From Mesorhizobium sp. M7A.F.Ca.US.008.03.1.1 (lineage in GTDB: Bacteria; Pseudomonadota; Alphaproteobacteria; Rhizobiales; Rhizobiaceae): a DNA stretch of 64,000 bases. The position numbers were made by a program, and so were the translations under genes. The DNA is taken from positions 248,001 to 312,000 of the forward strand of contig NZ_RZRU01000004.1 of NCBI RefSeq assembly GCF_003997495.1. Direction: 5' to 3'. Under the pieces are notes generated by a model, which saw only the letters and a list, made by a program, of their open reading frames with translations, did not search any database and was not told where the DNA came from. Position 1 is the stretch's first letter, and every line of letters starts with the position of its first letter. This document shows, piece after piece, positions 18,515 to 31,200 of the stretch.

Positions 18515-20068
18515 ATGAATATTGCCCCCAATTCATATTCCGTCACCCGCAAGCGTCTCCTGGCTGCCGTCGCATCTGTCGCTGTGGCCGGTGTGATCGG
18601 CGTCGGCGCGATGACCAGCGGAACCAGCCCTGTTCTGGCCGATGCCGTGCGCGTCGAGGCGCCGCAGGTACCTGGCTTCGCCGATGTCGTCGAGCGCGTT
18701 TCTCCCGCTGTTGTCAGCGTCAAGGTCAAGGCCAAGATCAGCCCGGCCGCCGATGACGGCTCCGACCCGTCCGACGACCAGGATGGCATGAACAACCTGC
18801 CGAACAATCCGCAGCTGCGCCGCTTCTTCAAGGAATTCCGTGGCTTTGGTGACCAGGACGGCCAGGGTGGCGGCAACAGGCGCTTCAGCCACCGCGACCG
18901 CAACAACGGCCAGCCGCGGCCGGTTGCCCAGGGATCGGGCTTCTTCATCTCGGATGACGGCTATCTCGTCACCAACAACCACGTCGTTTCGGAAGGCTCG
19001 GCCTTCACCGTGGTGATGAATGACGGCAAGGAACTCGACGCCAAGCTGATCGGCACCGACCCGCGCACCGATCTCGCCGTGCTCAAGGTCGACGGCGTCG
19101 GCAAGTTTACCTATGTCGACTTCGCCGATGACTCCAAGGTTCGCGTCGGCGACTGGGTGGTGGCCGTCGGCAATCCGTTCGGCCTCGGCGGCACCGTCAC
19201 CGCAGGCATCGTCTCCGCCCGCGGCCGCGACATCGGCGCCGGCCCCTACGACGACTTCATCCAGATCGACGCCTCGGTCAACCGCGGCAATTCGGGTGGC
19301 CCGACCTTCAACCTCAACGGTCAGGTCGTCGGCATCAACACCGCGATCTTCTCGCCGTCCGGCGGCAGTGTCGGCATCGCCTTCGACATTCCCGCTTCGA
19401 CCGCCAAGCAGGTCGTTCAGGACTTGATGAAGAGCGGTTCCGTGCAGCGCGGCTGGCTCGGCGTCGAAATCCAGCCGGTTACGTCCGACATTGCCGAGTC
19501 GCTTGGTCTGAAGTCCAACAACGGCGCGCTGGTTTCCAGCGCCCAGGACGATGGTCCCGGCAAGAAGGCCGGCATCACGGCCGGTGACGTGATCACCCAG
19601 GTCGAGGGCAAGGACGTCGCTTCGCCGAAGGAACTGGCCCGCCTGATCGGCGCCTACTCGCCCGGCAAGTCGGTCGATGTCACGGTGTGGCGCGACGGCA
19701 AGAGCCAGACGGTCAAGGTCGATCTCGGCAAACTGCCCTCGAGCGACAAGCAGGCCTCTGTCGACCAGTCGCAGCCCGCCGCCCCGGCAAAGCCCGACAC
19801 GCTGGCCGATCTCGGCCTGACCGTCACCAAGTCCGAAAACGGCAAGGGACTGGTGGTGACCGACGTCGATCCCGACAGCGATGCCGCCGATCGCGGCATC
19901 CAGCCGGGCGACGTCATCACATCGGTCAATTCGACCGAAGTGAACGGCACCGACGACGTCACCAAGGCGATGACCGAAGCAGTCAAATCCGGCCGCAAGG
20001 CAGTGCTGATGCAGATCACCCGCGACGACACCAATCGTTTCGTCGCGCTGCCCGTCGCCAAGGGCTGA
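18515..20068 (+). CDS. Periplasmic Do-family serine endopeptidase (DegP-like)
   Basis: 517-aa periplasmic protease and chaperone for misfolded envelope proteins. Signal peptide about 1-40. Catalytic triad is visible: His156 in TNNHVV, Asp186 in DPRTDLAVLKV, Ser260 in NRGNSGGPTF. Two PDZ domains follow (about 295-390 and 410-510). A long low-complexity LA-like insert rich in D, G, N and R lies near residues 75-135. The ATG at 18515 sits behind AGAGGATAAG and is preferred over a TTG at 18494. Rhizobia carry several DegP paralogues, so the exact name is left open. Confidence 0.9.
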   Translation: MNIAPNSYSVTRKRLLAAVASVAVAGVIGVGAMTSGTSPVLADAVRVEAPQVPGFADVVERVSPAVVSVKVKAKISPAADDGSDPSDDQDGMNNLPNNPQLRRFFKEFRGFGDQDGQGGGNRRFSHRDRNNGQPRPVAQGSGFFISDDGYLVTNNHVVSEGSAFTVVMNDGKELDAKLIGTDPRTDLAVLKVDGVGKFTYVDFADDSKVRVGDWVVAVGNPFGLGGTVTAGIVSARGRDIGAGPYDDFIQIDASVNRGNSGGPTFNLNGQVVGINTAIFSPSGGSVGIAFDIPASTAKQVVQDLMKSGSVQRGWLGVEIQPVTSDIAESLGLKSNNGALVSSAQDDGPGKKAGITAGDVITQVEGKDVASPKELARLIGAYSPGKSVDVTVWRDGKSQTVKVDLGKLPSSDKQASVDQSQPAAPAKPDTLADLGLTVTKSENGKGLVVTDVDPDSDAADRGIQPGDVITSVNSTEVNGTDDVTKAMTEAVKSGRKAVLMQITRDDTNRFVALPVAKG

Positions 20069-20224
20069 GGTCGGTCCCGGAGCGTTCTCGGCCTTTCCAA
20101 GGTGGGTGAGGGCGTTCCGGCGGCAAGTTGGACTTTTCCAGTGCGCCGGTTTCAACACCCCAAGCCGCCGTACGGGAAAGCATGGAGGAGCGCGCGTTAG
20201 TCAGTCATCGCGCCTTCCCCCGGC

Positions 20225-20252
20225 GGCAGCGGGCTTCCCATCGCCCGCTGCC
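20225..20252. repeat. Perfect 10-bp inverted repeat in the degP downstream gap
   Basis: GGCAGCGGGC, an 8-base loop, then GCCCGCTGCC. It lies 157 bp after degP and 166 bp before the response regulator. The stem is strong but has no following T-run on the plus strand, so it is at best a Rho-assisted terminator or mRNA-stabilising hairpin. The remaining 300 bp of this gap shows nothing else recognisable. Confidence 0.6.
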
Positions 20253-20417
20253 GCACACTTTCAAAAGCGCTTCAGCGATCCGATGCCAACGACATCGGCA
20301 GCGAGCAGCTTTATCGCGCACTGCCTTGAGCGATCTTGATCGCGATGCGCTTTGGCAAAGGCCACAATGCAGATGTCTGCCACTCAACCTTCCGGCGAAA
20401 TCGCGTATAACAGCCCT

Positions 20418-21092
20418 ATGAAGATTCTCGTCATAGAAGACGATCGCGAGGCTGCGGATTACTTGCAGAAAGCCTTTGCCGAGGCCGGTCACACCGCGCA
20501 TGTCGCCGGTGACGGCGAAACCGGCTTTGCGCTCGCCGACGCCGGCGACTACGACGTGATGGTGATCGACCGGATGATGCCGCGTCGCGACGGCCTGTCG
20601 GTCATTGCCGGTCTCCGGTCCAGGGGCAACACGACGCCGGTGCTGATCCTGTCGGCGCTCGGCGAGGTCGATGACCGGGTCACGGGTCTGCGCGCCGGCG
20701 GCGACGATTACCTGACAAAGCCCTATGCCTTCTCCGAGCTTCTGGCCCGCGTCGAGGTGCTGAACCGCCGCGCCAGCGCCAAGGAAGCGGAAACCGTCTA
20801 CCGCGTCGGCGATCTCGAACTCGACAGGCTGTCGCATTCGGTCCGCCGTGCGTCACGCGAGATAACGCTGCAGCCGCGTGAATTCCGCTTGCTCGAATAT
20901 CTGATGCGGCATGCCGGCCAGGTGGTGACGCGCACCATGCTGCTGGAAAATGTCTGGGACTACCATTTCGATCCGCAGACCAATGTCATCGACGTCCATG
21001 TCTCCCGGCTGCGCGGCAAGATCGAGAAGGGCTTCGACAAGCCCATCCTGCATACGGTTCGCGGCGCCGGCTATATGCTGAAGAGCGGCTAG
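20418..21092 (+). CDS. OmpR-family response regulator
   Basis: 224-aa two-component regulator. Receiver with acidic pair ED at 7-8, phosphoacceptor Asp51 in VMVIDRMMP and Lys in YLTKPYAF; winged-helix output domain from about 125 (QPREFRLLEYLMRH, IDVHVSRLRGKIEKG). The start at 20418 begins the receiver strand MKILVIEDD; a longer frame upstream adds 22 residues unlikely to be used. The gene is followed by its kinase after a 105-bp gap that holds palindromic repeats. Confidence 0.88.
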   Translation: MKILVIEDDREAADYLQKAFAEAGHTAHVAGDGETGFALADAGDYDVMVIDRMMPRRDGLSVIAGLRSRGNTTPVLILSALGEVDDRVTGLRAGGDDYLTKPYAFSELLARVEVLNRRASAKEAETVYRVGDLELDRLSHSVRRASREITLQPREFRLLEYLMRHAGQVVTRTMLLENVWDYHFDPQTNVIDVHVSRLRGKIEKGFDKPILHTVRGAGYMLKSG

Positions 21093-21191
21093 AGCATGAT
21101 GCCAAAAAGTTGCAGACTTTTTGGATAAACATCATGTGCAAAACAATGGGTTAGAGTGAAATGTTGATTCCATACTCTTGCATTTCACTCT
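21093..21191. repeat. Rhizobial intergenic palindromic repeat (mosaic)
   Basis: Two dyads sit side by side between the response regulator and its kinase. The first has CCAAAAAGT/ACTTTTTGG arms within a GCATGATG...CATCATG frame. The second has AGAGTGAAATG at 21153 and CATTTCACTCT at 21181. This GCATGATGCC style of element is common between genes in Rhizobiales chromosomes. It may form hairpins in the mRNA linking the regulator and kinase. Confidence 0.65.
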
Positions 21192-21197
21192 GACGGC

Positions 21198-22675
21198 ATG
21201 GCTCTTTCCGTGCCAGCCATCATGAAGACGACGGCAGCGCGGCTTTCGGCGCTCTACTTCCTGCTCTTCGCGCTCTGCGCGGTGGCGCTCGTCTTCTACA
21301 TGACCTCGCTGTCGGCGCGAATGCTGACCGCGCAGACACAGGAGACCATCAATGACGAAGTGCTCGGCCTTGCCCGCGCCTATCAGCGCGGTGGCCTGCC
21401 GATCCTGGTGCGCGTGGTGGAACAGCGCTCGCGCCAGCCCGGCGCCAACCTTTACCTGATCGCCGACGCCAACGGCCAGATCCTGACCGGCAATGTGCAG
21501 AGCCTGGAGCCGGGTGTTCTCGAGAACGAAGGCTGGACCAGCAATCCGTTCTCTTATCAGCGCTTTGGCGAGGGGGAGCTGGAGCGCCTGCGCAACCTTC
21601 CCGCCGAGCAGGGCGCCACCACCCAATCCGAGCAGAACGATGCGCAGGCGCAGGGCGAAAAGGGCCACAACGCCATTGCGCTGGTGCTGCGGCTGCCGAA
21701 CCAGATGATCATGCTGGTCGGCCGCGACCTCGGCGAGCCGGAACGGTTTCGTGCGGTCATCCGCCGTGCGCTGATGCTGGCGCTCGGCATGATGGGGCTG
21801 GGCGGATTGCTGATCTGGTTCTTTGTCGGCCGCGCCGCGCTGAAGCGCATCGACAGCGTGTCGGAAGCCAGCCGTCGCATCATGGGCGGCGATCTGTCGG
21901 GCAGGCTGCCGGTGACTGGGGTTGGCGACGAGTTCGACCGGCTCTCCGAAAATCTCAATGCCATGCTGGCCAGGATAGCCACGCTCAACGAAGGCTTGAA
22001 GCAGGTTTCCGACAACATCGCGCATGATCTGAAGACGCCGCTGACCAGGCTCCGCAACCGCGCCGAAGCGACGCTTTCGGGCAAGCAAAAGCCCACCGAC
22101 TACCGGCAGGCGCTGGAAGGCACCATTGCCGAGTCGGACCAGCTGATAAAAACCTTCAACGCCATCCTGATGATTTCCCGGCTGGAGGCTGGCTACTCCT
22201 CGGAGAACACCAACCGCGTCGATCTGGCGGAGGCCGTGCGCGATGTCGTTGAACTCTACGAGCCGGTGGCGGAAGAGGCAGGTGTGTCGCTGGAAGCAGA
22301 CGCGCGCGAGGCGGTGTCCGTCAACGGCAACCGCGAACTGATCGGCCAGGCGCTGTCGAACATCGTCGACAACGCCATCAAATATTCGACCGGCGCCACC
22401 GCCCAGCCGGCGGTGCGCGTTACGCTTGAGCGAGCCGGTGCGGACGTCCGCCTGTCGGTTGCCGACAATGGCCACGGCATTCCAGACGATGGCGACCGCG
22501 CGCGTGCCACGGAACGCTTCGTGCGGCTGGAGAAGAGCCGTTCGCAGCCGGGTTCCGGTCTTGGCCTCAGCCTCGCCAAGGCGGTCATGACATTCCACAA
22601 TGGCCGGCTTGAACTCTTGCCTGGCAATCCTGGATTATCCGTGGTCATGAGTTTCCCAGCACGGGAGGATCACTG

Positions 22676-22676
<1 letters not shown>
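21198..22676 (+). CDS. Two-component sensor histidine kinase
   Basis: 492-aa membrane kinase. Helix near residues 12-35, periplasmic sensor of about 150 residues, second helix near 190-210, HAMP domain with RIMGGDLSGRLPVTGVGDEFDRL (about 225-247), phosphoacceptor His about residue 276 in DNIAHDLKTPL, and ATPase boxes DNAIKYS, DNGHGIPD and GSGLGLSLAKAV. ATG 21198 or ATG 21222 could be the start. It pairs with the preceding regulator, and its stop overlaps the glnE start (TGATG). Confidence 0.88.
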
Positions 22677-25624
<2,948 letters not shown>

Positions 25625-25749
25625 CCGTGAAGCAGGGTCAGCTTTTGCGACCTTCTTCCGCACCTTGTTGGTGCTCTCTCAATCGTCTCACCTCACCTCG
25701 CGACCGTTCCGGAGGGAAATGGCGTCAGGCTGGGATGGCGATGAAATCC

Positions 25750-28071
25750 TCAGGCCGCGACCCTGATCGCCGGCACCGCCTTCTTCACCGGAATACGCAC
25801 CGACACGATCGTGCCGACACCTTCGCTCGACCGGATCTTCAGCGCGCCGCCCTGAAGCTCGGCCAGCGAACGTGAGATGGCAAGGCCAAGGCCGGACCCG
25901 GCATGGCTCTTGGAGAACTGGTTCTGCACCTGTTCGAAGGGCCGTCCGAGCTTACCCAGCGCCTCCTTGGGGATGCCGCAGCCATTGTCCTCGATCGTCA
26001 GCACCAGCGCGCCGGATGTGTTGCGGGCCCTGACCGATATGTGGCCGCCCTGGCCGGTGAACTTCACCGCATTGGACAAGAGGTTGATGACGATCTGCTT
26101 GATCGCACGGCGATCGGCGACCAGCGTCAGCGCGTCGGCGATGCGTGTTTCCACGGTGATGGCCTTTTGCGCCGCCTGCAGCGAGACGACGCGTACGGTT
26201 TCGCTGATCAGCGGGCCGAGGTCGATCTCTTCCCGGTCCAGCGAGAACTGGCCAGCCTCGATCTTGGACATGTCGAGAATATCGTTGATGACGCCCAGGA
26301 GATATTTGCCGCTGCTGTTGATGTCGGTGGCATATTCCTCGTAACGCTCCGATCCGAGCGGGCCGAACAGCCCTTGTTCCATCAGTTCGGAGAAGCCGAT
26401 GATCGCGTTCAACGGCGTGCGCAACTCATGCGACATGTTGGCCAGGAATTCGGATTTGGCCCGGTTCGCCGCTTCGGCGCGTTCGGTTTCCTTCATGTAT
26501 TTGCGGTTGAGGTCGACCAGTTCGCGCGAACGCTCCTCTTCGGCCCGGCGGGCGAGGCTGAGGTCGTGGATCGTTGCCATCAGCCGTCGCTCGCTGTCGA
26601 CCAGCTTCTCCTGGTGCAGCTTGATCTGGGTGATGTCGGAACCGACCGAGACGATGCCGCCGTCCCGGGTCTTCAGTTCGTTGACCTGCAGCCAGCGGCC
26701 ATCGGCCAACTGCCGCTCGAAAGTGGCGCCGCCCTGCAGGCCGCTGGTGTGGGCAAGCCGCCGTTCGGAAGCAAAGGCCAGCATGCGTTCTTCCAGCGCC
26801 GCGCGCGCGGTGCCCGGCATCACGTCGCGGTCCGAAAGCCCGTTGTCCTGCTGGTATTTGGAATTGCACATGATCAGGCGCTGCGCCGAATCCCACAGCA
26901 CGAAGGATTCGTTGATGTTCTCGATCGCCGTTCTGAGGCGAAGGTCGGCAGCCTCGGAACGCAGCGCCAGATGACGCTGTTCGGTGACGTCGACGGCGAT
27001 ACCGATCAGCTGGATCTCCGGGGCCTCCGGATCGATGACCTGTGCCCGCGCGCGCATCCATACCCATTGGCCGTCGGCATGGCGCATGCGGAACACCTGG
27101 TCGATGTGATCGATCTCACGTGCGACGATTCTGTTGGCGAGCTCGAACAGGTCGCCGTCCTCGGGATGGATGATCTGATCGACCTCGCCGAAGGACAGCA
27201 TCGTGTCGCAGGGCTTGTAGCCGAGCATATCGTACATCGAGCGCGACCAGTACATCTTGCCGCGCACCATGTCCCAGTCCCACAGGCCGCAGCGGCCGCG
27301 AACCAAGGCCATGTCGATGCGCTGATGCGCTTCGAGGTAGATGCGGTCAGCCGCCTGCGCACGTGCCGCCTGGCCGAAATAGGCATAGAGGATGACGATC
27401 AGCACACCGGCCGTCAGCACGAACAGGGTGACGTTCAGCGAAACAGTCTTGCGCCAGGCATCGAAAACCGCGTCCTGCGGCACCAGGGCCGCCGATGCAC
27501 CCTTTCCGCCATTCGCCAGGCTGACCGCCGCGTACCAATCCCGTCCGTCGATGTTGACGTCCATGACGCCGGCACGATCACCGAACATGAACAAGGGCTG
27601 GCCGCCCTCGACGAGGCCGTCGAGCGAATGGCCCTGCCATGGCATGGAGCGAGGCGTCACCGCGACGATCTTGAAAGCGCTGTCGGTGATGACAAGCACA
27701 TGGCTGCGGCCCATCGCGCCCTGACGGCTGGTGGTCTCCAGCAGATCCTGTATGGCGCCGGGCACCGTTTCCGAGGTGGTGGCGAGCGAACTGGCCAGCT
27801 GGCCCGCCGCCAGCGTCAGGATCGCCTTGGCACTGCGCTCGACATCGTCGCGCTCGTTCATCAGCGACAGCACGCGCAGCGCCGCGATGACGATCAGGAA
27901 GGTGATGATGAGGACGGGTATCGATCGGCGCAGCAGCGGCTCGGCGGCCAGGAGCCGCCGGTAGGCCGGTTCGGCGATGAGCCGCGTATTCCCGGCAAGA
28001 CCGTCGCCGCGCGTCTCGCGATGCGCAAAAACCGTCCCTCCGGGCGCGCCCCACGCGTCCGCCTTCGCCAT
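25750..28071 (-). CDS. Membrane PAS-domain sensor histidine kinase
   Basis: 773-aa kinase. Two N-terminal membrane helices near residues 47-70 and 215-237 bracket an extracytoplasmic sensor. A PAS domain with PAC motif follows (about 260-390: MYWSRSMYDMLGYKP, DGQWVWMRARAQVID), then a second PAS-like region (about 395-510), a short coiled coil, phosphoacceptor His near residue 548 in LANMSHELRTPLNAI, and the ATPase boxes NLLSNAVKFT, EDNGCGIPKE and GSGLGLAISRSL. No receiver domain is attached and no regulator gene is adjacent. ATG 28071 is chosen because GGGGAG lies 8-9 bp upstream; a GTG at 28080 also opens the frame. Confidence 0.88.
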   Translation of the reverse strand: MAKADAWGAPGGTVFAHRETRGDGLAGNTRLIAEPAYRRLLAAEPLLRRSIPVLIITFLIVIAALRVLSLMNERDDVERSAKAILTLAAGQLASSLATTSETVPGAIQDLLETTSRQGAMGRSHVLVITDSAFKIVAVTPRSMPWQGHSLDGLVEGGQPLFMFGDRAGVMDVNIDGRDWYAAVSLANGGKGASAALVPQDAVFDAWRKTVSLNVTLFVLTAGVLIVILYAYFGQAARAQAADRIYLEAHQRIDMALVRGRCGLWDWDMVRGKMYWSRSMYDMLGYKPCDTMLSFGEVDQIIHPEDGDLFELANRIVAREIDHIDQVFRMRHADGQWVWMRARAQVIDPEAPEIQLIGIAVDVTEQRHLALRSEAADLRLRTAIENINESFVLWDSAQRLIMCNSKYQQDNGLSDRDVMPGTARAALEERMLAFASERRLAHTSGLQGGATFERQLADGRWLQVNELKTRDGGIVSVGSDITQIKLHQEKLVDSERRLMATIHDLSLARRAEEERSRELVDLNRKYMKETERAEAANRAKSEFLANMSHELRTPLNAIIGFSELMEQGLFGPLGSERYEEYATDINSSGKYLLGVINDILDMSKIEAGQFSLDREEIDLGPLISETVRVVSLQAAQKAITVETRIADALTLVADRRAIKQIVINLLSNAVKFTGQGGHISVRARNTSGALVLTIEDNGCGIPKEALGKLGRPFEQVQNQFSKSHAGSGLGLAISRSLAELQGGALKIRSSEGVGTIVSVRIPVKKAVPAIRVAA

Positions 28072-28222
28072 AAATGGCACTCCCCGAATTGCCTATGCTG
28101 CTTGGTGATCCGGCAAACGCCGCACTTCCGAATCGTCAGTAAAGAATCAAAGGTGATTCGCCTTGTCCAGTGGTCCGGCCAAAAAAGATTAAAAATAGAC
28201 TAAAATAATGCTCAAATGGTCG

Positions 28223-28390
28223 ATCTCCCCCCTCGTGGGGGAGATGTCCGGCAGGACAGAGGGGGGCGCTGTCCCGCTGGCCTGTCAGTCGGTCATTGCG
28301 CGTAAGCCATGAGACGTAGTTTGAGTGAGTAAAATCAAACGTCGGCGATCCTTTACGCCCCCCTCTGCCCTGCCGGGCACAAGGGGAGAT
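28223..28390. repeat. Inverted pair of rhizobial intergenic repeats
   Basis: The arm at 28223-28269 (ATCTCCCCC...GGCAGGACAGAGGGGGGCGC type) reappears inverted and slightly diverged at 28355-28390. The pair faces itself across about 85 bp between the PAS kinase and pepN genes. The left arm also has its own hairpin (CTCCCCCCTCGTGGGGGAG). It is a dispersed repeat of rhizobial chromosomes and may act as a terminator for the pepN transcript. Nothing else is seen in this 327-bp gap. Confidence 0.7.
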
Positions 28391-28398
28391 CGCTCTCC

Positions 28399-31044
28399 CT
28401 ACGCCAGCGTGCGCTCGACGATATCCCGCAGATCCGCCGACAGGTTTTCGGCGCCGGCGATCGACAGCAGCGCTTCCCTGGCTTTGGCTTGCCGCAAAGG
28501 TTCGAGTGAACGCCAGGATCTGAGCGCCGTCGCCAGCCTTGCCGCCACTTGCGGGTTGCGCTTTTCAACCTCAAGCACGGTCTGAGCAAAGAACCAGTAG
28601 CCTTCGCCGTCGGCACGATGGAAGCCGGTCTGGTTGGCGCTGGAGAAGGTGCCGATCAGCGAGCGCACCCGATTAGGATTGCCCATCGAGAAGGCCGGGT
28701 GATTGGTCAGGGCCTTCACGGTGTCGACGGTTTGTGGCCCCGGAACGCTGGCCTGGATCTGGAACCATTTGTCCATGACCAGCGGGTCGGACCCATAGGT
28801 CGCCTCGAAAGCCGCCAGCGCCTCGACCGCCTCGGGCGAACCGTGGTGACGATGCGCGAGCGCGGCAAGTGCTGCCGCGCGGTCGGTCATGTTGGTCGCC
28901 GACTGGAAATGCCGGGCGGCGAGTGCCGCTCCGCCCGGCTGCAGCGACAGATAATCCAGCAAGGTGTTGCGCAAGGCGCGTCGTCCGGCACTCGCCGCGT
29001 CGGGGCTGAACGCGTCTCTGTCGGCAAGGCCGCGGTAGAGGCCCGAAAAAACGTCCCCGTTCGCAGTGCCGATCGCCAACGCCAGTGCCTCGCGGGCCGC
29101 ATAGATGGCATCGGGGTCGATGTTCCTGCCGATGTCGCGGGCAATGTCGGCTTCGCCGGGCAGCGCCAGCGCCAGCGCCCGATAGGCCGGCTCCAGTGCT
29201 TCGTCGCCGGCGATGCTGCCGGCGAGTTCGATCAGCCGCGGCGCAAAGGCCGGCTGCTTGCCGCCGAGGATCTCGCGGAAGGCTGAGATCAATGCATCGG
29301 TCAGCAATGTGTTGAAGGCCTGCCAGCGCGAGAAGGCGTCGCTGTCGTGGCGGGCAAGGAAGAACTGGTCGTCGGCTTTCTGCTCGACGGACAATGTCAC
29401 CGGCGCCGAAAAGCCGCGGTTGAGCGACACGGCCGGGCGCTCAGTGACGCCTGAAAACCGCACCATGTGACGGCGCTTGCGGATATGGATGACGCCGTCC
29501 TCGACGCTGGCGCCCTCGACGCCGCTATACTCCACAGGCTTGCCGCCGGCGCCGATCAGGCCGAAAGCGAGCGGGATGTGCATCAGCCGCTTGCGGCTTT
29601 CGGAGGGGGTCGGCGGCACCGACTGCTCGATTTCGAGCGTGAACTCCTGCGCCGCCGGATTGTGCGTCGAACTGATCGTCAGGTTCGGCGTTCCCGCCTG
29701 ATGATACCAGAGCGCGAACTGCGACAGGTCGCGGCCGGACGCATCCTCGAACACCTTGATGAAATCCTCGATCGTCGCCGCGTCACCGTCGTGCCGCTCG
29801 AAATAGAGGTCCATGCCGGCGCGAAAGACGTCGGCACCGAGAATTGTGCGGATCATCCGCACCACTTCGGAGCCTTTCTCGTAGACCGTCGCGGTGTAGA
29901 AATTGTTGATCTCGCGGTAACGGCGCGGCCGCACCGGATGCGCCAGCGGGCCTTGGTCCTCGGGAAACTGGTGGGCGCGCAAGGTGCGCACTTCGGCGAT
30001 GCGCTTGACCGCGCGCGAACGCTGGTCGGCGGAGAATTCGTGGTCGCGGAAAACCGTCAGGCCTTCCTTCAGGCAGAGCTGGAACCAGTCGCGGCAAGTG
30101 ATTCTGTTGCCTGTCCAATTGTGGAAATACTCATGCGCTATGATCGCCTCGATATTGGCGAAATCGGCGTCCGTCGCTGTCTCCCGGTCGGCCAGCACAT
30201 ATTTGTCGTTGAAGATGTTGAGGCCCTTGTTCTCCATCGCTCCCATGTTGAAGTCTGACACCGCGACGATGTTGAAGACGTCGAGATCGTATTCGCGGCC
30301 GAACGCCTCCTCGTCCCATTTCATCGACCGCTTCAGAGCATCCATCGCGTAGCCGGCCAGCTTCTCCTTGCCGGGCTCTACATAGATGCCGAGTTCGACC
30401 GTGCGGCCCGATAGCGTGACGAAACCGTCTGCAAGCTGGCCGAGATTGCCGGCCACCAGCGCGAACAAATAGGATGGCTTGGGGAAAGGGTCGTGCCACA
30501 CTGCATAGTGCCAGCCGTCGCCGAGGTCACCTCTGTCGACCGGGTTGCCGTTGGACAGGAGCAGCGGCGCTTCGTCACGCACTGCCTCTATGCGCACCGT
30601 GTAGACGGACAGGATGTCGGGTCGATCGAGGAAATAGGTGATGCGGCGAAAGCCCTCGGCCTCGCATTGCGTGCAGTAGACATGGCTCGAGCGGTAGAGG
30701 CCCATCAGGGCTTCGTTGCCCGCCGGCGCCACCTCGGTCTCGATGAGCAACTGGAAGCGGCGCGCCGCCGGCGGCTTGAGGATGGTCAGCTGGTCAGGCG
30801 TCGCCAGCAGATCGGCCGGTTTTAGCTTCTTGCCGTCGATCTCGATGCGCTTGAGCGTCAGCCCGTCGCCGTCGAGCACCAACGGTGCCGACACGGAGAC
30901 GGCGTCACGGCGCTCTATCGTGAGTACGGCGGTGACACGCGTTGCGTCTGGCGAAAGGCGGAAGGTAAGGTCGGTTTTCGGAATGAGGTAGTCGTTGGGG
31001 CGATAGTCTTCGAGCTTGAAGACCTGGCCGGTGTCCGTGCGCAT
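28399..31044 (-). CDS. pepN: Aminopeptidase N
   Basis: 881-aa cytoplasmic zinc aminopeptidase of family M1. GAMEN exopeptidase motif GAMENKGLNIFN near residue 268; zinc site HEYFHNW at about 304-310 with the downstream Glu in LKEGLTVFRD. The helical C-terminal half has normal length. The start at 31044 (MRTDTGQVF) is preferred over an in-frame ATG 54 bp upstream, since AGGAAAA lies just before it and PepN proteins usually begin close to this sequence. Confidence 0.94.
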   Translation of the reverse strand: MRTDTGQVFKLEDYRPNDYLIPKTDLTFRLSPDATRVTAVLTIERRDAVSVSAPLVLDGDGLTLKRIEIDGKKLKPADLLATPDQLTILKPPAARRFQLLIETEVAPAGNEALMGLYRSSHVYCTQCEAEGFRRITYFLDRPDILSVYTVRIEAVRDEAPLLLSNGNPVDRGDLGDGWHYAVWHDPFPKPSYLFALVAGNLGQLADGFVTLSGRTVELGIYVEPGKEKLAGYAMDALKRSMKWDEEAFGREYDLDVFNIVAVSDFNMGAMENKGLNIFNDKYVLADRETATDADFANIEAIIAHEYFHNWTGNRITCRDWFQLCLKEGLTVFRDHEFSADQRSRAVKRIAEVRTLRAHQFPEDQGPLAHPVRPRRYREINNFYTATVYEKGSEVVRMIRTILGADVFRAGMDLYFERHDGDAATIEDFIKVFEDASGRDLSQFALWYHQAGTPNLTISSTHNPAAQEFTLEIEQSVPPTPSESRKRLMHIPLAFGLIGAGGKPVEYSGVEGASVEDGVIHIRKRRHMVRFSGVTERPAVSLNRGFSAPVTLSVEQKADDQFFLARHDSDAFSRWQAFNTLLTDALISAFREILGGKQPAFAPRLIELAGSIAGDEALEPAYRALALALPGEADIARDIGRNIDPDAIYAAREALALAIGTANGDVFSGLYRGLADRDAFSPDAASAGRRALRNTLLDYLSLQPGGAALAARHFQSATNMTDRAAALAALAHRHHGSPEAVEALAAFEATYGSDPLVMDKWFQIQASVPGPQTVDTVKALTNHPAFSMGNPNRVRSLIGTFSSANQTGFHRADGEGYWFFAQTVLEVEKRNPQVAARLATALRSWRSLEPLRQAKAREALLSIAGAENLSADLRDIVERTLA

Positions 31045-31200
31045 TCCGTGGGTTTTCCTGTCGATTGCGTTGGCGGCGGATTGTGTCCGCTGGTCCAAGA
31101 AATTTGAAGTCCGCGCTCTTTACACGAAACGGCCCCTCGACAAAACTGAGGCAATGCCTATTTCAGGCGTTCCTTCTCCTGTCATCATCACGAGGCATCC

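Noticed and set aside
18533..20158. 541-codon minus-strand frame opposite degP
   Set aside because: Shadow of the protease gene; it lacks a ribosome site and recognisable domain.
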